DNA from: Oreohelix idahoensis
Taxonomy: Eukaryota; Mollusca; Gastropoda; Stylommatophora; Oreohelicidae
Assembly: GCA_024509875.1 (NCBI GenBank)
Contig: JAMPIV010012173.1
Span: forward strand, 262,239-326,238
Length of the DNA stretch: 64,000 nt
Direction of reading: 5' to 3'
Under the pieces are notes generated by a model that was given only the letters and a program-made list of their open reading frames with translations, had not been told where the DNA came from and searched no databases. Position 1 is the stretch's first letter; every line of letters begins with the position of its first letter. A program made the position numbers and the translations under genes. Shown in pieces: positions 45,415 to 58,378 of this stretch.

Positions 45415-45945
45415 CAGTGGCGTCATTGGGGTTGGTGTCACCCGGTGCGGTAACTCATGGTGTCACCCCCATGGACCTCCTCCCGTACCAGACCATACAG
45501 AATCCCTAGTAATGTGTTTTGTACTAATGTTACTCGTAAATCGTAATTTCCGTATATCACTGAATGTAATGTCAATAGTAGTGACATGAACAACTAGCAC
45601 AATTAAAATTACACCTTTAAATTACAATATCACACGCACAGCCGAAATGTATTTACATTTACATAGTTTCATGTGGTTAAAGTGAAAATTAGGTAAGAAA
45701 ACAATATAATTCGAAGTAAATACGTAGATAAATTGATAGAGTACCGTACATGGAAGCTGGGCGTACGAAAAATGTTTTTGTGGTTATAACTAACTACGGG
45801 GATATTTTTATACAAAATTATACATTTCTGCTGAAACACTGCACAAAAATTGTATAGACAGTCATTTTGGTGCCCCTCCCTCTGATGGTGTCACCCAGTG
45901 CGGTCCGCACACCCCCCCCCCTCCTCCCCAAAAGTGACGCCACTG
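45415..45945. mobile_element. Non-autonomous hAT-like element, 531 bp
   Basis: Inverted ends CAGTGGCGTCATTGG / AAAAGTGACGCCACTG, with subterminal GGTGTCACCCGGTGCGG and GGTGTCACCCAGTGCGG in direct orientation. Flanks AGTCAGTC and TTCCAGTC share only the last five bases, a weak target duplication. The interior is AT-rich and non-coding. Confidence 0.7.
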
Positions 45946-46239
45946 TTCCAGTCCGATACAGCAGTGTAAAATAGGTAGTGAAGAGAAGAGAATGAGGTAT
46001 CAAAAACATTAAATTTGTTCCCCCCGCGTTGCCGATCAAAGGGACAATACTGAATTATCTGAACTTGAATTTATATTCAAAATTATGTCCCATGTCGCTC
46101 AAAATGTCTTATCGCTTGGCTCCCACACAGTGTTGCCAACTCGGTGTTCGTTTATTTATTTATTATATAGCTAGATCTAGCAAAGTGGTGACGAAATGTA
46201 CTGTCAGCTGCTTGCGTGAAAATCCAATATAAAAAATAA

Positions 46240-46640
46240 TAATCTTCAAATGTCAAATTAGTTCTAATGTATGGCTGTGAAACATGGCGAAGAACAAAAA
46301 CACCTAAGAAGTTAAGATTTTCTAATATGCGCCCTTGTGTAGAATAGGATTGAAGTGGTATAACAAGGTCACCAGTGGGGAACTGATTATGAGAACCAGG
46401 GATGTGCTAATGGAACAAGAGATGAGAAGAAGACGCTGGTGATGGACGTGACACTTACTGAGGAAACCTGTTGATAGTATTACACAGCATTACTTGTTCT
46501 AGAGTCCTGAGGGTAAGAGAGAAAGAGGGAAGCCAAAGAACGCAAGGAGGAGAGAGCTTGAGACAGTCTTGAAAGATAAGAGGTAGTCATTGAAAAAAGA
46601 CAGTGCGTTGACTTCACGGGACTGGAAGCCCTGACATATG
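46240..46640 (+). pseudogene. LINE D 3' end, decayed
   Basis: LVLMYGCETWRRTKTP, then GLKWYNKVTSGELIMRTRD and VDSITQHYLF, in several frames, match 42950-43300. G/C-rich noise and a G run follow near 46665. Confidence 0.7.
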
Positions 46641-47034
46641 CTTGTTCAAGGACAATTCTCACTGGGTGGGGTGGGGGGTGAGGAACTGACGGGTAAGGCA
46701 TGAATGAATACCGTTGATTTTTTTTTTTTAATTTAATTATTAATTAATTTATATTTGAATTATCTTTGGCTACGGTTGTTTAAAATTGTCATATAAATAT
46801 ATCTACGTAATCTGACTTTCAAAAACGTATACACACCAGACCACAAGGTCTTTTATATTAGAACATACGCCCTAATATAACCGACGGTCTTTTCAACCCC
46901 CAAAAAATTGACTTCCGTTTTTACTTACTGAAAAATCATAAGACCTCTGCAATCTTAATTCAGTGCCAGTTCTGTGTTACCTTCTTCACTTCGCCTTATG
47001 GAATATTCGCCATTTTTATCATTTCTAATGATTG
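46641..47034. other. No gene seen
   Basis: AT-rich, with a T/A tract at 46718-46755. Confidence 0.5.
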
Positions 47035-47235
47035 CTTGACGTTCGATCGCCAGAGCGGTTTGGTCGCTTGCTTCTTACGGCAAGGTTCCAGTGTTTTGCG
47101 TTCGACAATTTACTGGTAGCGTCACGTTCCAGTCTACTCAGCTGTAACTGGATACTTGATACTGCTCTTGAATTAGGGAAGGCAAAGGCAGAGAGAAAGG
47201 AAACTTGTCACCCCACAGCATAGTATAGAGAAATC
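47035..47235 (+). repeat. SINE-1 copy
   Basis: TGACGTTCGATCGCCAGAGCGG, TTGGTCGCTTGCTTCTTACGG, GTTTTGCGTTCGAC (box B-like), body GGTAGCGTCACGTTCCAGTC, TGCTCTTGAATTAGGGAAGG, CACCCC. It aligns with 52490-52680. Confidence 0.8.
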
Positions 47236-49844
47236 TATAACACTTCACTCCCCTATCGCAGTATCTGCTATAGTACAACCTTGACTTTTGTTCACCTTTT
47301 AATACCGACTTTGCTCCGGGTAGCTCACGGGATTCTATGATAACATAAAGAATGAACAGAACCACTTTTTTCGTAAGAGGCGACAACAAAGAGGTTGTGC
47401 ATATAACTGGCAATCTCATCTCGTAAAATGAATCACTACAGAAAGCACTTCTGTAAGAGAATGTGATTTGACATAGTGTTCCACATGTGAGTCATATGCA
47501 GTGGGGAATCTACACTACCTAATAAGCGGATACAGAAGATGGTGATTGTGACGTACGTCTAGTTTGACAAGTGAATTCTCCCTGATATGATGGATGATTT
47601 AAAGGGACCTTTAGCTTTTCATAACATTAGAACCCCTGAACATTTGTTGTAACCTTTCGTTTGCCAGAACTCATTCCACCGGGACTCATTTAGTAGTGCG
47701 GCACGAGATCAAAGAGACGAACTGAGGGATTTTAGGGGAGACTATCGGCGTTATCAAAGACAGTAGTGGTCCCTGATACGAGACGCAGTTGCTTGCCGCT
47801 AATTTCGCGTCTCGGTGTCAATCGCAACCGAGCGAACGGGGGAAAGCAGAAACGGGCAGCAGCGAACGGAGATACGAAGACCAGGGGGCGGCTTCTTCAC
47901 TTGATTTGGCGGTCAGATCCCCAAAAGTTCGTGAGATCAAATAAGCTGTCAAGTTTATCATGTCCCACTCAACTTACATTCCATTTTAGCTAAATAGACC
48001 ATGAAGAATAGACACGTTATCATTCGCTGGCCAGAACTTGATAGTAGCACTAGCGATATTTGAAATCTTGCTAGATTATCCCCTGGATTTTCATTTTATT
48101 TGCAGTGAATTCTATTTCTGTGCAAAGCGGTAATATATATATGGTGTAAAGTGATCAGTGGTCTAGTTCATTCATTATATTTCATTGGATTTTGTGTTAA
48201 TTTAAATCTATTAAATTAAACCATCTCAATAGTTCCAGTTGTAAATATAATGATCTATCTATTATATTATTTCAAAAGATAATAGATGCTTAAATTAACT
48301 TTTAAAGTCGCGAAGGAATTTATAATTAATAAATTTAGTTAAGTCCTATATTTATAGATGTGTGTTTTTAACCACTAGAATTCGCGCAGTGTTTATTAAA
48401 TACATAATTAAATACTCGAGTGTATTATAGGCTTAACGGGAAATTTATCGCGCGCTTAGAAGATTATTTGTTTTAAAGTATGATTATGTTGTTATGGGTT
48501 TTCTATCTTTTTCTCTAGATTGATCACCTTTTGCAATCCCAGCAATAACGAAATCTTTCAGAGTTTCCATACTCGGTTCTTAAACTTCCAGACAGTTTGA
48601 TGAGACATTTTTTTTAAAGTAAATCTTGTGGTGGTCCGGTACGGCCTAGCTAACATAATTACATGAAAGAAAGCCTACCCAAGATCATTTGATTATTATC
48701 ACCAAATTAAATCTGTAAGATAAACTGGAAGATGAACAGCGCCAGTAGCGATATCATGTTTACTGTGAGAGAGTACATAGTTTCCTGACTGTGAATGAGC
48801 CTAGTTTTCCCTCAATTGGATTTAATAAAACTATCATCACGCATTGAAGGAATTTTACCATAGCGGAGGATTAAAAGAGACCACTTCATTTTCACCCCTG
48901 TGCCGAACTGTGTTAGTGCCATCCCATAGACTCCTTTTATATATATATATATAATAAACACACGAGAACTCTTAGTCTTCAAGTCTTGCGATAAGTGAGA
49001 ATATTTGTTACCAACAAACCCTCGCAAACATCTGGGGCGGGACATCGAAGGATTAGACAGTTCATATGTCAAAGAATACTTGCTGTTTTTATATACTTTT
49101 ATGGATCGTCTGAGGCTGCATTCGGTAAGTGTGTGAGTATATGAGTGTGGATCCTCACGCGTGTGTATGAATGACAGGAAATTTAATCGTTTTCTTTTGT
49201 AAACCTGTTGTTAACTTTCTTGCCTAGTAAAATAATTTTTCTGTATTCCCTGCATTGTTCCTTTAAGGGGGGAGTTGCTAATTGGTTAACTCTGTTTAAA
49301 CCCCCCCCCCCCCCTCCTTTCCATTCGCTTAGTAAAGGGAAGAACAGCTGGGAAGAACAGGTTTTTTTCTATCACCTATACCTAAATTTGGTAACACCTT
49401 TTTTCAGAGTAATTAACTTTACTGTTAGGTTGACGTACCCGTGTTCCTGATATTATCTATCTCTGGACTGGGTTTATCTTTGTCTAATAAGCGGGAAGGG
49501 CTTAGTCGATACCAATCTTCTTCACCCCTCCCAAATTTGTTATTTGCATTTGTGTACTTATGATAATTTATGTAATACCTGATATTTGTTAGTGATTGAT
49601 GTTTAAAGTGAATAAAATCACATAAACTCACTTAGTACGGTGTTGGATATACCCACAGCCCAACTTTTCCCCTATTCGTTTAATATAGTTTGTATCTACA
49701 TCGTCTGTGTGTGTGAAAAACACCAAATCGGTGTGCGCGCAAATGCGTGTCTGGAAAACTGGCAAATAATTGTTTGACCAGGAGAGCGGAAGAGAAGATT
49801 GAGAGAAGCGATTTGTCGTAAATAAGTCTGTCTTTACTCTCCTC
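47236..49844. other. No gene seen (2.6 kb)
   Basis: AT-rich with a GC-richer patch at 47640-47960 that might be a promoter or an old repeat; an open frame at 47766-47993 there has no known motif. (TA)n lies at 48938-48952 and a C run at 49301-49314. Confidence 0.5.
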
Positions 49845-49852
49845 CAGCACGG

Positions 49853-50445
49853 TTTTCGCAGGGTTTGCTGTCAGATTTTCAACCAGAGAGTACACAACGA
49901 AGTGGATTGGCCTTGAAGTTGGAATTGCAATGGGGTGTACCATCTCTCCGATACTATTCATGATGGCTATGCAGGTAATCCTCAATGCGGCTGAAGGAAT
50001 GGCTATAGATCCAAAGCTCGGGGGAATGTGTCACATGCCACCGCTCAAAGCATTCATGGATGACACAACAATTCTGACATCAGATGAACATCAGGCCCGG
50101 AGGATGTTAAAACGCCTGGATGAACTAGTCAGCTGGTGCAGAATGAGCTTCAAACCCAAGAAGTCGAGAAGCCTATCAGTCAGGAAAGGGAAGATAGCAG
50201 AAGACATATTCGTGGTTTCCAACCAAAGAATCCCTACTGTTATTGAGGAACCTGTTAAAAGTCTTGGCAGGGTGTACGATGCCTCATTAAAAGACTCGAA
50301 GGCAGTGCAACAGACAATAGAAATGGCAGACAGAGGGCTACAGATCATAGACCAAAGCAGAATCTTGGGAAAGTTCAAACTGTGGTGCCTCCAGTTCATG
50401 TTGATACCGAAGTTGCTGTGGCCACTGCTGATATATATGAAATAA
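49853..50445 (+). pseudogene. RLE-LINE reverse transcriptase, palm and thumb
   Basis: RFSTREYTTKWIGLEVGIAM and GCTISPILFMMAMQVI lead into the catalytic box LKAFMDDTTILTSDEH (FMDD). Then SWCRMSFKPKKSRSLSVRKG and KSLGRVYDASLKDS (thumb). The frame ends at 50445. The same protein continues in another phase from about 50435. The change is explained by one extra AT in the run ATATATAT near 50430-50438. Only this lesion separates the two frames. Confidence 0.88.
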
Positions 50446-51665
50446 GCACAAGTACAGTCGAAACTATAGAGCAGAAGGTCAACAAGTTCATGAGAAAGTG
50501 GCTAGGGGTACCACCAGGTCTGTCAGATGTAGCACTGTACTGCAAAAAGTCAAAACTTCTGCTTCCTTTCAAGTCAGTTGTTGAAGAGTACAAAGTTGGA
50601 AAGGCAAGGCTTGCAATGATGCTACGCGAGTCAGCTGATGACGTGGTTAAGTCCATTCAGCCCACACTGAAAACAGGAAGGAAGTGGAGAGTGGAAGAAG
50701 CTGTTGATGCTGCCCAAGAGTCACTCAAACTGAGGGAGGTAATCGGATACACACAGACGAATAGACGGGGATTTGGTCATGGAGACATCCGCTGGTGGTC
50801 CAAGGCATCAAGCAGGGAGCGCAGAGACATGGTTGTTCATGAGATACGAGAGGCTGAGAATAATAAGAGGTTGCAAAAAGCAGTGCAGCAGGTCCAACAA
50901 GGCCAATGGACTACATGGGAAGGAGCCCTGCAGAGGTCCTTGACATGGAATGATATATGGCATATGGCACCTCTTAGGCTCAGCTTCGTTGTTAGATCAA
51001 TGTATGACCTGCTGCCGTCGGCCACCAACCTTGTGAAATGGGGAAAGTCGGATGATGAGCAGTGTCCCCTGTGCCAGGGGAGGCAGACACTCGAACACGT
51101 GCTCTCAGCGTGTAAGGTGTCATTAGGGCAAGGGCGATACACCTGGCGCCATAACAAAGTGCTAAATGAGCTTGCTGCGACAATAGATCTAGCAAGGATG
51201 AAGGCGAACAGCAAACCCAGGCCGAGCACCGCAAATACATACTTTCTGAGGGCAGGAAAGTCAGCACACCCCAAACCGAGTAAACCAGGTAGCAGTTTAC
51301 CATCTCTTCTTGATTGTGCAAATGACTGGGAGATGGCGGTAGACCTACCTGGACGAGGGGCATATCCAGAGAGTATCAGAAAATCGCGGAGACGGCCGGA
51401 TATAGTGCTTCATTCTTCTTCAACGCTTCAGGTCATACTGATTGAACTGACCGTGCCATTTGAATCCAGATTAGATGAGCAACATTCGTTCAAAGCGGCC
51501 AAATATAGTGATCTGGCCGCGGATCTGAGACACGAGGGGTTCACTACAAGGGTCATGGCTGTTGAAGTGGGCGCAAGAGGGCTTGTGGCTGCATCAATGT
51601 ATGATCTATTGAAACTGTTGGGGGCTGAAGGGACAGGCGAGAACAAGGGCACTGAAGAGGCTTAG
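50435..51665 (+). pseudogene. RLE-LINE C-terminal part: zinc motif and restriction-like endonuclease
   Basis: Continues with STVETIEQKVNKFMRKWLGV, long helical regions, then CPLCQGRQTLEHVLSACK at about 51062-51116 (C..C...H....C). The endonuclease core is RRPDIVLHSSSTLQVILIEL (PD...[D/E]xK type, with IELTVPFE) followed by KAAKYSDLAADL and MAVEVGARG. These residues all look intact. The enzyme nicks target DNA so that RT can prime on it. Stop at 51663-51665. No internal stops in over 400 codons suggests a recent copy. Confidence 0.9.
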
Positions 51666-51740
51666 TGAAACTGCCGAAAAGGCATCAGGCTGGCTGTGGA
51701 ACAACCGCAATGGGCAATGGAAATCGTGACAATAAACGCT

Positions 51741-52024
51741 GCGGTACAGAAAACACCAGGAATTTTTCTAAGTCCACAAAACGCTGAGTTTTGTGGTGTA
51801 CTAGTGAGCGGGCTGTGACTGAGGGGCAACAGGCGATGTATATTATAGGAGGTGTCAGAGTCAGAATTTCAGTGGCTAGGCTCGGCGGCTTCGCGATGGT
51901 GTCTCAGTGTGTGCGACGGAACGAACGGAATAATTTGTCTTCTCTTTGTTACTTTCACAATTGCCTCCACGGCTGGCGGAGTTGTGGATTAAAGTTGCTA
52001 CCATAAGTGAAATGGGTTCATTTT
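51741..52024. other. No gene seen
   Basis: GC-richer non-coding sequence with no known motif. Confidence 0.45.
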
Positions 52025-52200
52025 CGATACAAGACAACAGGAGGCTGAGACGCTTGGGAGTCATGACCCAAGTGGGCCCGCCCCCTTAGAGTGTAAAGGA
52101 GTATACTGGGCCGAAACACTTGTCCGATGGGGGGACTTCTTCTGATGATCAGATTGCCTCCTGTTGTATCGCTCTGTAAAGAGTTTCCTATCATCATAGC
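52025..52200. repeat. Imperfect inverted repeat with a near-palindromic core
   Basis: CGATACAAGACAACAGGAGGC (left) and GCCTCCTGTTGTATCG (right) are inverted copies with a small gap. Inside, TTGGGAGTCATGACCCAAGT (52054-52073) is nearly palindromic and recurs exactly at 62248-62267. 52163-52197 recurs inverted at 12823-12857. It looks like a repeat-family terminus; the class is unknown. Confidence 0.55.
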
Positions 52201-52489
52201 AACTGTGAAGCAACTATTTAATATCTACATTTTCTATCACTGAGCTTTCCATCATCATTTTCCACTCTAAACCGGACCACTATTTCTACGACTCTTTTCT
52301 CTCAAAATAAATTTACGACAGTGATAATAGTTAAGTGAATACTGACTTTCTGCATGTACTTTTAAGTTCCAATCTACACCCTTTACCTTGTGAATTCCAC
52401 ATTTAGTTCTGTGTGTTGATAATTTTGTTATCTTTCTTTAACAGCATGGCTATCCAGTTTGATTGTTTGTTTGTTATTTTTACTTCAGC
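52201..52489. other. No gene seen
   Basis: AT-rich, no motif. Confidence 0.5.
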
Positions 52490-52680
52490 TGAGCGTTCGA
52501 TAATCAGTGGTTAGAGCGCTTGCCTCTCGCGGTAAAGTTGCGTGTTCGAAACCGGTAAAGTCACGTTCTAGTCTACCCCGTTGTAAATGACTCTGCTCTT
52601 AAGTTAGGGAAAGCAAAGGCAAGAAGGAAAGCAATCGGGCACCCCAATCTCATATTATTCTACAGGTCCTAAGACACATC
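52490..52680 (+). repeat. SINE-1 copy, best preserved
   Basis: tRNA-like head: GTTCGATAATCAGTGGTTAG, AGCGCTTGCCTCTCGCGG and box B GTGTTCGAAAC. Body: GTCACGTTCTAGTCTACCCC, TTGTAAATGACTCTGCTCTT, AAGTTAGGGAAAGCAAAGGC, CACCCC. Confidence 0.85.
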
Positions 52681-53394
52681 ACTCCCCCTCCAATTCCACA
52701 TAAACCTTCAGACAATGCAACGGTGAAGAACGTACGTAAGTACCATCTAGTAAGCCGAAATCATTTGTCCTATTTACTTTACCTACAGTGAACAACAACA
52801 GGATCGAAACTGAATCTTGTACTTCCTGGTACACCGACTTAAGTCATCCGAACAACGATGAATTGTATAGTTCCAGACTTATCACATGAGCACATTGCAG
52901 GAGGTATAATATCAGGTCATAACGTCTGTGCCCTGTATAGTCTCTGTCGCAAAGAGCGCATACAAACACACACACCACAAAATGTCAATAATTTTCGACA
53001 GTCTATTGGCATTAAGTGTCCTGTCTGCTTTTAAAGTTACACTTAATTATCTCTTAGGAAGACCCCCACCTGCTCCAGGAAACTCAATCTTTGTGGGCGG
53101 GATCAATGTGTCACGTGACGGTATCACTAGGGACAGTAGTATCCTTCGATTCTGAAAGTCTGATAAGTGTATTGAACTCTTGTGAACTGGAGTCAATGTT
53201 CTTGGTGGACATAAAATTAACTACTTGCAATGCACTAATGGTACAGTCTTAAAGCCATAAAATAAAAAGGGGCTACAGGAAATGGTGGGTACGAGAGGCG
53301 GACTGACACTGGTCGGTGCCACGGGAGGGAAAAAAGGGGTCATTGGCCCCTGATTATCGATTCCACATGGAGAAACTAAGGGCATGTAAATTGT
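52681..53394. other. No gene assigned
   Basis: 53225-53285 (CAGTCTTAAAGCC...AAAGGGGCTACAGGAAATGG) resembles 35530-35570 beside LINE C. The rest is unrecognised. Confidence 0.45.
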
Positions 53395-53530
53395 TCTACT
53401 AAAGAATGAACCAGAGCTGGGGCACTGCATGAAGGATGGCCGCCATCGTGCAAAGTGGAAGCAGTTTGTTGCTGCCCTACAAGACGCCGCCAGGCGTGAT
53501 GGCCACTGACGGCTTAGACAGTCAGCGGCT
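53395..53530 (+). pseudogene. LINE B extreme 3' end
   Basis: MNQSWGTA-like text, GRHRAKWKQFVAALQDAAR, then a stop, matches the LINE B C-terminus at 62327-62420 (RAKWNQFVAALQDATKRDG). Confidence 0.8.
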
Positions 53531-53571
53531 AAGTATCAAAGAAGAAAAGAAACCATTCTACTGCTGTGGAC

Positions 53572-54030
53572 CCTCGGGCTATTCCGTATTCAGACCTATT
53601 CCGTATTCAGACCTATTCCGTATTCAGACCTATTCCGAAGTTATTTTAATTATGCAGGTGCACTTTCATGGAATAAGCTTTCTGCATTCACAAGTCATGG
53701 AATCTTGAAAATTCACCTAATGACAACTCTCGGTTTCCTAAATAATTATATAACATCATATGTAGGTTTTGAAGATAATGTTGCCCTGTTCAATATTAAT
53801 TATGATAAGGTACTGTAAATGTGTGTAACTTTTATTGTACCACTGTTGCAATGTTGGGATTTTTATTTTACTGTATTTTATTTTGTTATTTTATTATTTA
53901 AGTAATTTTTAAGATAGATGTGAGAATAAATGTATTCAGTATGAAAGACGAGAGAAAGGAAAGACAGAATGTTAGATGGACCTGCGTGCCCAATTCTAAA
54001 CCCTTTGAAAATAAAGTTCGTTCGTTCATA
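53572..54030 (+). pseudogene. LINE 3' end, CR1/Jockey-like, with a 17-bp triplication
   Basis: ATTCCGTATTCAGACCT occurs three times in tandem at 53581-53632. GALSWNKLSAFTSHGILKIH and a hydrophobic tail follow, resembling the last residues of CR1/Jockey-type RT proteins (YAGA..WN.LP). A 3' UTR with AATAAA ends in GTTCGTTCGTTC, a tandem tail. RT itself is absent. Confidence 0.6.
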
Positions 54031-54419
54031 CAATGTTTCCATTAGTATTTACTTGTAAACGTTATAGCTTTGTTTTTAATTTTAAATATGTGATTGCTTT
54101 ATTATTTCTCTCTCTCTCTCTCTCTCTCTCCCTCTCTCTCTTTTCTCCTCTTTCTATGTGTGTATGTATATGTGTGTGAATGTACATGTATGTTTAACTA
54201 CTCAAATCAATGACTTATTACTGAAGTTAAGAATGTTTTAATTTTAAAAACACTTTAAGAATTGTATTATTACAATGCAGAAATGTAAAAATGCAATAAT
54301 GCCTATTTCTTTTTCTTGATGAAATAAAGGTTTTGTTCGATCGTTCGCTCTCCCTTGGTGGGTAGAAAACTGGCAGAAAACAAAAGGCATTATCATCAAT
54401 CAATCCATCAATACTCTTT
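54031..54419. other. No gene; (CT)n and a second GTTCGATCGTTCG tail
   Basis: (CT)n at 54107-54140. AATAAAGG followed by GTTCGATCGTTCG at 54324-54349 may be the tail of another LINE 3' UTR. Confidence 0.5.
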
Positions 54420-54813
54420 AGCTCCCAAAGGAGCATAGGTCTTCAACAAACACATGCCAAGTCTTCCTGTCCCGTGCCATCCGCTCAAGTTCTTTCCACG
54501 TTTTCCTCATCATTTTCACCTCTGTATCCAGTTCTCTTCTTCATGTGTTTTTTGGTCTACCGCTGTCTCTCTTTCCATGTGGATTCCAGAACAAGGACTG
54601 CCTTGCAATGCTATCAACAGGTTTCCTCAATGTGTGTCCTATCCATCGCCAGAGTCTGCTTCTCAATTCTTGTTCCACTGGCACTTGTCTGGTTCTTGTC
54701 ATCAGTTCCACATTTGTGACTGACTGAAATGGTATGACAAAGTCACATGACACAGCATTATCATAACTAGCAAAAATACGGAGGTAATTGCCATCTAGAG
54801 AAATAGGCTTCAC
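54420..54813 (-). pseudogene. LINE D 3' end
   Basis: The minus-strand frame SVTNVELMTRTRQVPVEQEL, RSRLWRWIGHTLRKPVDSIA, RQSLFWNPHGKRDSGRPKNT continues in another frame with MRKTWKEL-like text to the stop near 54420. Same family as 42950. Confidence 0.8.
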
Positions 54814-54829
54814 CAGAATGCACCATCAA

Positions 54830-55290
54830 AGTAAACTGGACATCATGATCCATTCATTCTGATCTCAGAGATAAAGAGCAGAATAACTCGAGCAAAAAAC
54901 AGCATTTCGCAAAAGGAAATGCATTCTCTACAGCAAATCTTTGTAAATGTAAGTAAGGAATGTAGTTCTTCAGTGTTTTACATTAAGCCGATCCTATCAC
55001 ATAGAAATGAAATAAGGATAATCAGTAAACACGCAAGAGATCTTTATAGGTCTCAGAAATATGGTTTTACAAAAGAATGTTAAAAACACAGTGGACAGTT
55101 AAAAATTGTAATTCGGAAGTTCTGAAAGAGGTAGATGAGCATAGAATGTTTATATGCGTACATTCATAGGGAGCAATGTGGTCTTTGGGCTTGTTATGAG
55201 AAGAAGAAAGAATAAATCAGTTATGACAACAAGAAGATTGGTGGAAAAATGGAAGGCGAAAAAGATAATGAAAAGTTTGATATGAAAGAA
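54830..55290 (+). pseudogene. LINE C fragment
   Basis: EIKSRITRAKNSIS-like text and later ETWFYKRMLKTQWTVK and RSSERGR-like pieces correspond to 38110-38420 and 35630-35670. Many frameshifts. Confidence 0.6.
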
Positions 55291-55306
55291 TGGAAACAAG
55301 TTGTAG

Positions 55307-56754
<1,448 letters not shown>

Positions 56755-57150
56755 AACCTTATATGTTTTCCTTTGTTTTATGTATATATCTTTTAAGTAT
56801 TGATTGAGCATCTCTTGTGGCATCTGTACTTAAAACCTTATCACCTGTCATGTTTATATTGTGATTTCTATAGTAAGTTTTTAATTCAAGCCTTTGTTGT
56901 TCGTACTTTTTACAGTGGATCAGGTAGTGGTCTATGTCATTCTCTTCCTGACATTCTTGGCAGTGTGTTTCCTCTATCATAAAGTATGCTGCACCGAGAC
57001 GGAGACGCCACAGTTTTTTGTTCGATGGTATCTTTAATTCTTCTCTGACCTGGCACGTCCTTGTTGGTTCTTTCAGCAGTTTGAACGCGTTTTCTACTGT
57101 TCTTCCATGTTGTTTTCCATTCCTCGTTTATAGTTATCTTCACTTGGCTC
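56755..57150 (-). pseudogene. LINE C-terminal zinc-motif fragment
   Basis: Minus-strand frame: ETHCQECQEENDIDHYLIHC followed by KKYEQQRLELKTYYR, the C..C....H....C signature of the zinc region behind LINE RT/RNase H. Upstream text in a shifted frame (INEEWKTTWKNSRKRVQTAE) is the preceding helix region. RT is not present. Confidence 0.7.
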
Positions 57151-57600
57151 TTGATCTCCGACCTTCCCAGTCCTGCTCTTATATTGTTTTTACTTATTCT
57201 TCCATTCTCCCTGTATCACTGAACCTGAAAAGAACGTAAGAATGAAATATTTCCTTAAAGGTACAAGTCTGTGATGAAGGAACTAACAGGACAACACTGA
57301 CAGCTTTGACACACGACATACGAGTATGTTTTGTTGTAGTCCGTTCACAGAAACTAAGGAGTGCCTGACTTGTTTACTAACCCCACTATTTCACAGTAAC
57401 TTCAAAGTACTTCATATCAATTCAATGAACAAAAGTTTCAATACTGTACCTTTAATCTCTGCTTCTCATTTCGGCCTTAAATCGTCGTAGATAGGTATTC
57501 TATCACAAAATGTATTTCACTTCTTGAGTTTTTGCTTCAAATTGTTAGTCGTTTCTTCTGTTTCATTGCGCAAAAGCAAACTGCATTAGTATCAGCATAC
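57151..57600. other. No gene seen
   Basis: Non-coding sequence without recognised motif. Confidence 0.5.
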
Positions 57601-57660
57601 AAAATGTCCTCGACTAACAACGAGATTCCGTTCCGACGACTCCGTCGTTAGTCGAAATGT
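57601..57660. repeat. Foldback sequence, probable DNA-transposon end
   Basis: CGACTAACAACGAG...CCGTCGTTAGTCG forms an imperfect hairpin, and GTCCTCGACTAAC plus GTCGAAATGTTCGTAAATCGG resembles a common transposon terminus. No second end was seen. Confidence 0.4.
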
Positions 57661-57721
57661 TCGTAAATCGGAAATCACTATATAATATATGAACCGTAAT
57701 CAGATACAGAAACAAATGGGA

Positions 57722-58125
57722 TGCAGAGCATCCAGGTCACACACAAAATGATGCATATTACCAGCTCAACAGAAGAGAACAAGTGGTAGGTCGCAGAGCA
57801 TCCAGGTCACACACAAAATAATGCATATTACCAGCTCAACAGAAGAGAACAAGTGGTAATCTTCAGACTCCGCACGGGCTGCAGCAGATTGAGATACCAT
57901 CTAATCAACAAGCTAAAGATAGGAACTACCGATCAGTGTGTGTAACTATGGCACTGATAAAACGGCTACTGAAAATCTGTTTCAAAGATGCCCAACATAT
58001 GTGGAACAGAGAAAACGCATATGGCCGACACCAGTACCATTCGTGGAAAAGCTCTACAGAGATGCAAATAGCCTCAAGCTGACTACTGCTTTCTATGAAA
58101 ACATTCAAGTAGACATCTGAGAGTG
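57722..58125 (+). pseudogene. LINE C-terminal fragment with 69-bp tandem duplication
   Basis: A unit of about 69 bp (GCAGAGCATCCAGGTCACAC...AGAGAACAAGTGGTA) occurs twice at 57722-57860. Coding text follows: FRLRTGCSRLRYHLINKLKI, then TENLFQRCPTYVEQRKRIWP and LKLTTAFYENIQ, the zinc/C-terminal region of a Jockey/I-type LINE. Confidence 0.7.
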
Positions 58126-58378
58126 TACGAAGAAGATGAATAACCGTAAGGATATGTTAACAAGTAACATGTCTGAATGCCAAAATATGTTGGTCAGTTT
58201 TGTTGTATATTTAAACAAATTGTAGTCTTTGTTTAAAATGAAACTAGCAATAACCCGTCAAACTTGACGGGTTTTTTAATTATACGACGGGAAGTCAGTA
58301 AGTAAGTTACAAATGGTTGTGAAAAAAAAAAATGAGATATGAACTTGAACACCGTGTATTAGTGCACTTACATTTCCC

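Larger units (their letters stand above)
49845..51740 (+). mobile_element. RLE-type LINE (R2/NeSL/Hero-like), 3' half
   Basis: Encodes RT from the middle of the palm onward, a CCHC-type zinc motif and a restriction-like endonuclease, the layout of the older LINE group that lacks an apurinic endonuclease. 5'-truncated near 49845. AATAAA lies near 51732, and no simple-repeat tail is obvious. Many members insert at fixed sites; the flanks here were not recognised. Confidence 0.85.

Noticed and set aside
52105..52160. Permuted hammerhead ribozyme (GAAAC...GTC...CTGATGA)
   Set aside because: Core boxes are present in a type II order, but the bases next to CTGATGA do not pair with those after GTC, so stem I fails.
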